Program-made: the position numbers and the translations under genes | DNA from: Conexibacter sp. | GTDB lineage: Bacteria; Actinomycetota; Thermoleophilia; Solirubrobacterales; Solirubrobacteraceae | Direction: 5' to 3' | NCBI GenBank assembly: GCA_025964055.1 | Contig: JAOPZP010000366.1 | Location: 1 to 6,269, forward strand | DNA length: 6,269 nt | The notes under the pieces: generated by a model | The model's input: only the letters and a program-made list of their open reading frames with translations | Told to the model about the DNA's origin: nothing | Databases searched by the model: none | Part shown: positions 1 to 4,890 of the stretch, piece after piece | Position numbering within the stretch: position 1 is the stretch's first letter | Layout: each line of letters begins with the position of its first letter

Positions 1-244
1 CGACCGTCTCGGCGGCGGCCGCCGTGGCGGCCGGGTCGGGCGCCGGCGCCTCGGCCGGCGGCGTGTCGGGCACCGACGCGGGCTCGCTCGAGCCCTTCTG
101 GCGCTCGTTGAACTGCGTCTGGACCTCGTCGATCTTGGCCTGCGCCTGATCGGCCATCGCCTTGGCGCGCTCCTTGAGCGTGCCGTCCTTGGCTTCCTTC
201 TGCGCCTGCTCGGCCAACTTCTTGGCCTTGTCCATGAAGCCCAT
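1..244 (-). CDS. Lys/Ala/Gln-rich helical protein, 5' part only (runs off left edge)
   Basis: I do not recognise a named family. The first 81 residues are visible; the stop lies beyond the window edge. Residues 1-50 (start MGFMDKAKKLAEQAQKEAK) are highly charged and look helical, with repeated Lys, Ala and Gln and two similar segments (AEQAQKEAKDG and ADQAQAKIDE). Residues 51-81 are a low-complexity Pro/Ala/Glu/Asp tail, probably disordered. There is no signal peptide or membrane segment, so the protein is likely cytosolic. Small proteins beginning MGFxDKAKxLA are common in actinobacteria and have no firm function. The ATG at 244 is chosen because GGAG lies at 250-253, five bases upstream. 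An in-frame ATG at 235 is the alternative. Codon use matches the neighbours. The gene is divergent from recD2. Confidence 0.78.
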   Translation of the reverse strand, partial: MGFMDKAKKLAEQAQKEAKDGTLKERAKAMADQAQAKIDEVQTQFNERQKGSSEPASVPDTPPAEAPAPDPAATAAAAETV

Positions 245-333
245 CGCTGCTCCGTCTCGTCGGGATCGGTCTCCCATGCAGCGTACCCTCGTCGGGTGCC
301 GGATCCCGCCCGAACCTGCGTCACCGCCTGATC
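245..333. promoter_or_regulatory. Divergent control region between left-edge gene and recD2
   Basis: These 89 bases must hold the start signals for both divergent genes unless they are read from further away. Around 283-289 there is a TAC-centred motif on each strand: TACCCT (284-289) on plus and TACGCT (286-281) on minus. Either could be a -10 element, but I see no convincing -35 at 16-18 bases for either. A 9-base direct repeat CTCGTCGGG occurs at 256-264 and 288-296, 32 bases apart (about three helical turns), which could be a pair of protein-binding sites. The assignment as a control region rests mainly on the gene arrangement. Confidence 0.4.
250..253 (-). promoter_or_regulatory. Shine-Dalgarno site of left-edge gene
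   Basis: GGAG reads on the minus strand at 253-250, five bases (CAGCG) before the ATG at 244. It decides the start in favour of this ATG over the in-frame ATG three codons later. Confidence 0.65.
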
Positions 334-2439
334 GTGGAGCAGGTTCTCCTCGCCGCCGAGATCGTCGGGGTGCGCTGGCGCGCGGACGACGGCGGCTTCG
401 CGGTGCTCGCCGCGGTCGACGGCGGCGGCGACGAGGTCGTGCTCACCGGACCCATCGCGCACCTCAACGAGGGCGACACGGTGGAGGTCGAGGGCGCCTG
501 GCGCGAGCACCCGCGCTTCGGCCGCCAACTGCACGTCCAGCAGTTGCGCCAGAGCGCACCGAGCGAGGCCGGGCTGCTGACGCTGCTGGCCTCGGTCAAG
601 CACGTCGGGCCGCGCGGCGCGCAGTGGCTGCTGGAGCGCCACGGCAGCGAGGTGCTCGAGCGGATCGACCGCGACCCGGGGGCGCGCCTGCGCGAGGTGC
701 CGGGCATCGGCAAGGCGCGGCTGCGGGCGACGGTCGCCTCCTGGGAGCAGCAGGCCGGCGGTCGCGCCCTGCGGCTGCTGCTCGCCGAGCACGACGTCCC
801 GGCGGCCGCCGCGGCCCGCGTGCTCAAGGCGCTGGGCGGCGGCGCGATGTCGCTCCTGGCCGAGGATCCCTACGCGCTGGCCAAGGTCGACGGCATCGCG
901 TTCGCCACCGCCGACGCGGTCGCGCGGGCGCTCGGGACGGCGGCCGACGCGCCGCAGCGGATCGAGGCCGCGCTGCAGCACACGCTGCGCGCCGCCGAGC
1001 AGGACGGCCACTGCTTCCTGCCGCGCGGTGAGCTCGTCCCGCGGGCCGCGCGGCTGCTGGAGCTGCCGACCGAGATCGTCGTCGCCGCCCTGGACCAGGC
1101 CGACCTCGTGGTCGACGGCGACCGGATCCTCGAGCCGCGCATGGACCGCACCGAGCACCGCCTCGCCGACCGCGTCCGCGACCTCGCCTCCGCCCCGCCG
1201 ACCCTCGACATCGAGGTCCCGGCCGACCCTCCGGCCGACGGCGACCACGCGCCGACGCCGACGCAGTGGGCCGCCGTGCACGCGGCGGCCGAGCACCGCC
1301 TCTCGATCCTCACCGGCCTGCCCGGCACCGGCAAGACCGCCACGATGCGCGCGCTGGTCGACCTGCTGCGCGCCCAGAAGCGCACCGTCCGCCTGTGTGC
1401 GCCGACCGGCAAGGCCGCCCGGCGGCTGTCGGAGGCCACCGGCGGCGCCGAGGCCACGACGATCCACCGCCTGCTGGAGTGGATCCCGGGCGAGGGCTTC
1501 GCCCGCGACGCCGACGACCCGCTCACCGGCGTCGACCTGCTGGTCGTCGACGAGGCCTCCATGCTCGACGTGCGCCTCGCCGCCGCGCTGCTGGAGGCCG
1601 TCGGGCCGCGCACCCACGTGCTGCTGGTCGGCGACGTCGACCAGCTCGCGCCCGTCGGCCCCGGCCGCGTGCTGGAGGACCTGATCGCCTCGGGCGTCGC
1701 GCCCGCCACACGCCTGACCGAGGTCTTCCGCCAGGCGGCGCGCTCGTTGATCATTCGTGCTGCACATGCGATCGACCGGGGCGAGCTGCCGCCTACGCAG
1801 GCGGGCCCCGACGACGTCCGCGACTTCTTCCTGGTCGAGCGCGACAGCGCCCAGGCGGTCTTCGACGAGGTCGTCTCGCTGGCCACGCAGCGCCTCCCCT
1901 CCCACTACGACCTCGACCCGGTCTCCGACCTGCAGGTCCTCGTCCCCATGCACAAGGGCCCCGCGGGCATCGACGCGTTCAACACCACCTTGCGCGAGCG
2001 GCTCAACCCGGACGGGCGCGCCGTCAAGGGCACGCAGTTCCGCCTCGGCGACCGCATCATGCAGACGCGCAACAACCACGAGCGCTCGTTCTACAACGGC
2101 GAGATCGGCGTGATCGTCGCCGCCGACCCGGGCCGCGGGACGTTGACGCTCGTCGGCGACGACGGCCGCCGCCTGACGCTCGACACGCCGGAGGCCGGGA
2201 CGCTGCGCCTGGCCTACGCGTGCTCGGTGCACAAGATGCAGGGCTCGCAGGCGCCCGCGATCGTCATCGCGCTGGCGCGCGGACATGCGCCGATGCTGAC
2301 GCGCAACCTGCTCTACACGGCGGTCACGCGCAGCCAGACGGCGTGCGTCGTGGTCGCCGAGCGCGGCGCGCTGCCGACGGCGCTGGGCCGCGTCGACGCG
2401 TCGCTCCGCAACACGCGGCTGGTCGAGTTGGTGTCCTAG
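334..2439 (+). CDS. recD2: RecD2-type ATP-dependent DNA helicase (SF1B)
   Basis: RecD2 (YrrC-like) is a 5'-3' superfamily 1B DNA helicase that works without RecBC, in DNA repair and replication-fork maintenance. The 701 residues match the usual family length of 700-800. Domains in order: N-terminal OB-like region (about 1-75, with HPRFGRQL at 59-66); helix-hairpin-helix region (about 85-135, with VGPRG and VPGIGK); helical region to about 280; then two RecA-like motor domains. Motor motifs seen: Gln motif (Q311), Walker A GLPGTGKT 328-335, Ia APTGKAARRL 356-365, Walker B VVDEAS 404-409, III GDVDQLAPVGPG 433-444, IV EVFRQ 463-467 with R466, V YACSVHKMQGSQ 628-639, and VI YTAVTR 661-666. All are intact, so it should be an active ATPase. 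The start is GTG with no clear Shine-Dalgarno site. The next in-frame GTG (370) would cut into the first strand of the OB region. Codons 474-478 are a run of A/T-ending codons unlike the rest of the gene. Confidence 0.96.
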   Translation: MEQVLLAAEIVGVRWRADDGGFAVLAAVDGGGDEVVLTGPIAHLNEGDTVEVEGAWREHPRFGRQLHVQQLRQSAPSEAGLLTLLASVKHVGPRGAQWLLERHGSEVLERIDRDPGARLREVPGIGKARLRATVASWEQQAGGRALRLLLAEHDVPAAAAARVLKALGGGAMSLLAEDPYALAKVDGIAFATADAVARALGTAADAPQRIEAALQHTLRAAEQDGHCFLPRGELVPRAARLLELPTEIVVAALDQADLVVDGDRILEPRMDRTEHRLADRVRDLASAPPTLDIEVPADPPADGDHAPTPTQWAAVHAAAEHRLSILTGLPGTGKTATMRALVDLLRAQKRTVRLCAPTGKAARRLSEATGGAEATTIHRLLEWIPGEGFARDADDPLTGVDLLVVDEASMLDVRLAAALLEAVGPRTHVLLVGDVDQLAPVGPGRVLEDLIASGVAPATRLTEVFRQAARSLIIRAAHAIDRGELPPTQAGPDDVRDFFLVERDSAQAVFDEVVSLATQRLPSHYDLDPVSDLQVLVPMHKGPAGIDAFNTTLRERLNPDGRAVKGTQFRLGDRIMQTRNNHERSFYNGEIGVIVAADPGRGTLTLVGDDGRRLTLDTPEAGTLRLAYACSVHKMQGSQAPAIVIALARGHAPMLTRNLLYTAVTRSQTACVVVAERGALPTALGRVDASLRNTRLVELVS

Positions 2440-2441
2440 GA
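2434..2441. repeat. 8-bp palindrome at the convergent gene junction
   Basis: TCCTAGGA is a perfect palindrome covering the recD2 stop codon (TAG, 2437-2439). The Usp-like gene's TAG lies on the other strand at 2446-2444, leaving only 2440-2443 between the two genes. No GC hairpin with a T-run is seen here, so termination of either transcript must occur inside the opposing gene or be factor-dependent. The palindrome may be chance. Confidence 0.35.
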
Positions 2442-2443
2442 GG

Positions 2444-2848
2444 CTATCGGCGAGTGCCGGCGCGCGCGTGCGACGGCTCGGCCTCGACGTGCGTCACCGG
2501 CGCGTCGACGGCGCGGCCGATCCGCGCCGGCAGCCCGATGCGCAGCCAGCGCGAGTTCTTGGACGGCAGCGTCGAGACGAGCACCTCGTCCCAGCGCCTC
2601 GGATCCCAGACCTCGATGACCGCGCACGCGGGATCGACGTCGCCGAGCATCGCCTCGGCCTCGATCCCGGCGGCATGGAGACGCTCCAGCGCCGCGTTGA
2701 CCCGGTGCGCCGATCCGGCCTGCACGTCCTGGGGCACCAGGAGGGTCACGGTGATCGCGCCATGCTCGGCGCGGGCATGGAGGGCGTCGTACAGCTCGTC
2801 GGAGTCGACCGTCTGGTTGGCCACGACGAGGAGCTTCGTCCGGTACAT
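2444..2848 (-). CDS. Small Usp-like alpha/beta protein (conserved hypothetical)
   Basis: This is a 134-residue protein with a Usp/HUP-like alpha-beta pattern. An opening strand TKLLVVANQT (4-13) is followed by a helix, strand ITVTLLVP (32-39), helix RVNAALERLHAAGIEAEAMLGD (49-70 region), the segment VIEVWDPRRWDEVLVST (78-93 region), and the terminal block SRWLRIGLP...VDAPVTHVE. The order resembles universal stress proteins, where the last block is normally a Gly-rich ATP-binding loop followed by 'CPV.VV'. Here the Gly-x2-Gly-x9-Gly-Ser/Thr motif is absent and STLPSKNSRWL stands in its place, so ATP binding is not supported. No signal or membrane segment is seen. The start at 2848 is chosen because of an AGAGGAG site five bases upstream; the reading frame stays open to an ATG at 2977, but that would overlap the upstream gene. 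It probably has its own promoter. Family membership is pattern-based; the function is unknown. Confidence 0.83.
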   Translation of the reverse strand: MYRTKLLVVANQTVDSDELYDALHARAEHGAITVTLLVPQDVQAGSAHRVNAALERLHAAGIEAEAMLGDVDPACAVIEVWDPRRWDEVLVSTLPSKNSRWLRIGLPARIGRAVDAPVTHVEAEPSHARAGTRR

Positions 2849-2853
2849 GACTG

Positions 2854-2860
2854 CTCCTCT
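2854..2860 (-). promoter_or_regulatory. Strong Shine-Dalgarno site of Usp-like gene
   Basis: AGAGGAG reads on the minus strand at 2860-2854, five bases before the ATG at 2848. It is the strongest ribosome-binding site in the window and fixes the start well inside the longer open frame. Confidence 0.8.
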
Positions 2861-2885
2861 TCGGGTGAGAACTTCCGCTCCTCCG

Positions 2886-2914
2886 AACGTACTCCCCGCC
2901 CCCCGCGGAGGCAA
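2886..2914 (-). promoter_or_regulatory. Candidate sigma70-type promoter of Usp-like gene
   Basis: On the minus strand TTGCCT (2914-2909) and TACGTT (2891-2886) are separated by exactly 17 bases. They fit a housekeeping -35/-10 pair with TTG and TA...T core positions. Transcription would begin near 2880, giving a leader of about 30 bases that contains the Shine-Dalgarno site. The spacer is almost pure G/C. No transcript data can be seen, so this is a motif-based proposal. Confidence 0.55.
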
Positions 2915-2927
2915 TGCATGGTTGCTG

Positions 2928-2941
2928 CCAGGACGTCCAGG
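2928..2941. repeat. Imperfect palindrome upstream of the Usp-like promoter
   Basis: CCAGGACGTCCAGG is symmetric except for one central-arm mismatch on each side (perfect core GGACGTCC). It begins 14 bases before the candidate -35 element of the Usp-like gene and just after the stop of the gene upstream. That position would suit an activator operator, or it may be part of a weak hairpin at the end of the upstream operon. No T-run follows, so a classic terminator is unlikely. Confidence 0.3.
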
Positions 2942-2945
2942 AGGC

Positions 2946-3284
2946 TCAGTCGGGGTCGCGGCGGCGCTCGTCGTCACGCTTGAGCGCGTCGGTGTAGCGG
3001 CGCGGCACGCGCGGCGGGGCGACGCCGCCCTCCCGCTCCCACAGCGTCACGACCAGGAGCTCGGCGCCCTCGCGCCGGCAGACGAAGACGACCGAGCGGT
3101 CGATCAGGTCGCGCACGTAGACCGACCCGCGCGCGGCGGTCGCGCCCGGCGGCGGCTCCTCGGTCAGCCTGCCCGCGTCCACCGCGCGGGCGACGCGGCC
3201 GATGATCTCGGTCCGCGCGTCGAGCGTCCCCGCCACGCGCTGGCGGAAGCGCTCGACGGCGTGGTCGGTCACCGCGACGAGCAT
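2946..3284 (-). CDS. Small basic protein resembling DUF4258 / RelE-like fold
   Basis: This is a 112-residue protein at the end of the operon. The N-terminus TDHAVERFRQRV (6-17) matches the 'T-x-H-A-x-x-R-x-x-x-R' opening of DUF4258-type proteins, which share the RelE/BrnT-like toxin fold. The rest also fits: a helix (about 24-38), then strands SVYVRDLIDRSVVFVCRR (54-71) and a closing strand ELLVVTLWERE (75-85), followed by an Arg/Asp-rich tail. No antitoxin gene adjoins it, so a toxin role is not supported; a housekeeping RNA- or nucleotide-binding role is equally possible. The ATG lies six bases after the TAG of the GNAT gene upstream, without a Shine-Dalgarno site, so translation is probably by reinitiation. 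Coding status is supported by operon position and codon use; the family assignment is tentative. Confidence 0.72.
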   Translation of the reverse strand: MLVAVTDHAVERFRQRVAGTLDARTEIIGRVARAVDAGRLTEEPPPGATAARGSVYVRDLIDRSVVFVCRREGAELLVVTLWEREGGVAPPRVPRRYTDALKRDDERRRDPD

Positions 3285-3290
3285 CGAGAC

Positions 3291-3740
3291 CTACAACATG
3301 CGCCGGTAGCGGATCTCGCAGACGCCGGGCGAGCGCTCCTGCTCGGCGCCGTCGACCGCCCAGCCGTGGCGCTCGTAGAGCGCGCGCGCCTTGGCGTTCT
3401 CCCGGAACGTCCACAGCAGCGCCATCGTGTGGCCGCCGGCGCGCATGACGTCCTCGGCGTGGCGCAGCAGCGCGCCGGGGACCTCGCCGTCCTGGAACGG
3501 TGGGTCGATGTGGAGCATCCCGATCTCGCCGTCGGCGACGCCCACGACCCCGGCGATGTCACCGTCCTGCTCGGCCAGCCACGCCTCGCCGGGGCGCACG
3601 CCGTTCCACAGGCCGATGCGATCGGCGATCGTCGGCATGTCGGCGTCGTCGACGTAGCCGTGGTACTCGGCGCGCCACGAGCGCACCTGCAGCGCGGCGA
3701 TCGCGTGCACGTCGCCGGCCGTGACCGGGCGGATCGTCAT
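3291..3740 (-). CDS. GNAT-family N-acetyltransferase, degenerate acetyl-CoA loop (GNAT2)
   Basis: This 149-residue protein has the GNAT (GCN5-related N-acetyltransferase) layout: N-terminal strand MTIRPVTAGD, helix AIAALQVRSWR (13-23), the segment with MPT (35-37), strands AWLAEQDGDIAGVVGVADG (53-71), motif A around 76-92, and motif B with NAKARALYERHGW (115-127). In normal members motif A reads Q/R-x-x-G-x-G/A; here the stretch is PPFQDGEVPGALL (80-92), so both key glycine positions carry Glu and Pro. Acetyl-CoA binding may therefore be weak or lost, or the loop may adopt another shape. It shares blocks with GNAT1 just upstream (IRP, VRxWR, MPT, AExDG, GVV, YERxGWAxDG) and looks like a tandem duplicate. 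ATG overlaps the GNAT1 stop as ATGA. The substrate is unknown. Confidence 0.9.
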   Translation of the reverse strand: MTIRPVTAGDVHAIAALQVRSWRAEYHGYVDDADMPTIADRIGLWNGVRPGEAWLAEQDGDIAGVVGVADGEIGMLHIDPPFQDGEVPGALLRHAEDVMRAGGHTMALLWTFRENAKARALYERHGWAVDGAEQERSPGVCEIRYRRML

Positions 3741-4222
3741 GCGGTGAGCGTACGGCGCAGGCGGACCTCGGCGACGCCTTCCCAGGCGCCCGCCTCGCCG
3801 TCGGCCGCCCAGCCGCGCCGCTCGTAGAAGCCGCGGGCGTGGCCGTTGGCGGTGAAGACCCAGAGGATCGCCGTCGCGTAGCCGGCGGCCTCCAGGGCCG
3901 CGAGGGCGTGGGCGTGCAGCGCCGCGCCGAGGCCGGCGCCCTGGGCGGCGGGCTCGACGTAGGGGCCGCGGAGACGGCCGACGGCGCCGTGGGCCCCGGC
4001 GTCCTGCGGCGGCGCGGGCCCGACCTGCACGACGCCCATGACGCGCCCGTCGAGCTCGGCGACGAACGCGCCGTCCAGCGGCTCGCCCGTCCAGCACGCC
4101 TCGCGCTCCTCGACGGTCGGCATGAGCGGGTCCTCGACGATGTCCACGAACGCCCAGCGCCAGGCCCGCACCTCGAGCTCGGCGATGGCGCGCGCGTCCT
4201 CGCGGGCCGCGGGGCGGATCAC
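3737..4222 (-). CDS. GNAT-family N-acetyltransferase (GNAT1)
   Basis: This 161-residue acetyltransferase would transfer acetyl from acetyl-CoA to an amine. It has the GNAT order: N-terminal strand (V/M)IRPAAREDA, helix AIAELEVRAWRW (12-23), MPTVEERE (34-41), strands AFVAELDGRVMGVVQVG (52-68), motif A YVEPAAQGAGLGAALH (88-103) with an intact Q-x-x-G-x-G loop (Q94, G97, G99), strand ATAILWVF (116-123), and motif B HARGFYERRGW (128-138). The substrate cannot be told from sequence. Position next to dapB hints at amino-acid metabolism, but GNAT genes are often unrelated to their neighbours. The GTG start overlaps the dapB stop as GTGA. An upstream open frame exists but would run through dapB. No Shine-Dalgarno site is seen, so translation is probably coupled. 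Confidence 0.92.
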   Translation of the reverse strand: MIRPAAREDARAIAELEVRAWRWAFVDIVEDPLMPTVEEREACWTGEPLDGAFVAELDGRVMGVVQVGPAPPQDAGAHGAVGRLRGPYVEPAAQGAGLGAALHAHALAALEAAGYATAILWVFTANGHARGFYERRGWAADGEAGAWEGVAEVRLRRTLTA

Positions 4223-4890
4223 GCGGCGGGCGGGAAGAGCAGCTGCTCGAGGCCCACGACCAGCGGCTCGCCCTGGTCGGCGACGCGGCGGACGGCCAGC
4301 AGCACGCCCGGGACGAACGAGGTGCGATCGGTCGAGTCGTGGCGGATCGTCAGCGTCTGGCCGACGTCGCCGAGGATGACCTCCTGGTGGGCGACCAGCC
4401 CGGGCAGGCGCACCGAGTGGATCGGCACGTCGCCGTCCATCAGCTCGGACGTGCGCTTCGCCGTGCCCGACGGCTTGTCGAGCTTGGCGTCGTGGTGCAG
4501 CTCGACGATCTCGGCCTTGGCCATCAGGTGCGACGCCTCGACGGCGAAGCGCATCATCAGCACCGCGCCGATCGCGAAGTTGGGCGCCAGGAAGGCGTTG
4601 CCGGGACCGCGGCGCTCGCGCAGCGGCTCGGGGTCGAACCCGGTCGTCCCGATCACGACGTGCACGCCGGCCGCGACGCACGCGATCGCGTTGTCGAGCG
4701 CGGTGTCGGGCCGCGTGAAGTCCACGACGACGTCGCAGTCGCCGAGGATGTCGGCCAGGGCCGTGCCCAGCGCGGGATCGGCGCGGCCGGCGAGGACGAG
4801 ATCGCTCGCCTCCTCCACCCCCGCGCAGATCGCCTGGCCGACCTTGCCGGCCGCGCCGGCGACCCCGACGCGAAGAACGGACTGCGTCAT
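4219..4890 (-). CDS. dapB: 4-hydroxy-tetrahydrodipicolinate reductase
   Basis: DapB (EC 1.17.1.8) reduces the product of DapA to tetrahydrodipicolinate with NAD(P)H, in the cytosol, on the route to diaminopimelate (cell wall) and lysine. The N-terminal Rossmann half has VGVAGAAGKVG (8-18, G-x-x-G-x-x-G), VVVDFTRP (54-61) and VIGTTGF (79-85). The catalytic half has APNFAIG (102-108), EIVELHHDAKLDKPSGTA (127-144; H132 and K136 correspond to E. coli His159 and Lys163) and the closing block SVRLPGLVAHQEVILG (159-174) with RHDSTDRTSFVPGVL (183-197). At 223 residues it is shorter than the usual 245-273. The missing part lies between PSGTA and IHSVRLPG, where only about a dozen residues remain. The common DAPSGT motif reads DKPSGT. 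Catalytic and binding residues are intact, so it is probably active. The ATG overlaps the peptidase stop (ATGA). Confidence 0.97.
   Translation of the reverse strand: MTQSVLRVGVAGAAGKVGQAICAGVEEASDLVLAGRADPALGTALADILGDCDVVVDFTRPDTALDNAIACVAAGVHVVIGTTGFDPEPLRERRGPGNAFLAPNFAIGAVLMMRFAVEASHLMAKAEIVELHHDAKLDKPSGTAKRTSELMDGDVPIHSVRLPGLVAHQEVILGDVGQTLTIRHDSTDRTSFVPGVLLAVRRVADQGEPLVVGLEQLLFPPAA

Noticed and set aside
870..1886. Minus-strand frame of 338 codons antisense to recD2
   Set aside because: It is Ser/Arg/Ala-rich with no motif and lies opposite the helicase motor domain, whose motifs are intact.
334..2439. RecD subunit of a RecBCD complex
   Set aside because: The extended N-terminus with helix-hairpin-helix motifs and the absence of recB/recC nearby fit stand-alone RecD2.
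2440..2470. Rho-independent terminator between recD2 and the Usp-like gene
   Set aside because: Only short stems are present (for example CGGC-GAGT-GCCG) with no T-run on either side, and they lie inside the Usp-like coding region.
2849..2977. Longer N-terminus for the Usp-like gene (ATG at 2977)
   Set aside because: The extra 43 residues are low-complexity Pro/Gly/Ala, overlap the upstream gene, cover the candidate promoter, and ignore the strong Shine-Dalgarno site before 2848.
2946..3740. Toxin-antitoxin module of the GNAT/RHH or RelE type
   Set aside because: No ribbon-helix-helix or other antitoxin-like gene is adjacent, and the GNAT genes are linked by overlaps to dapB rather than to a DNA-binding partner.
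1266..3827. Very long plus-strand open frame running through recD2 and across the minus-strand genes
   Set aside because: It is dominated by Arg, Pro and Ala, has no recognisable domain, and reads a shifted frame of recD2 followed by the antisense of four well-supported genes. Long empty frames are expected at this GC content.
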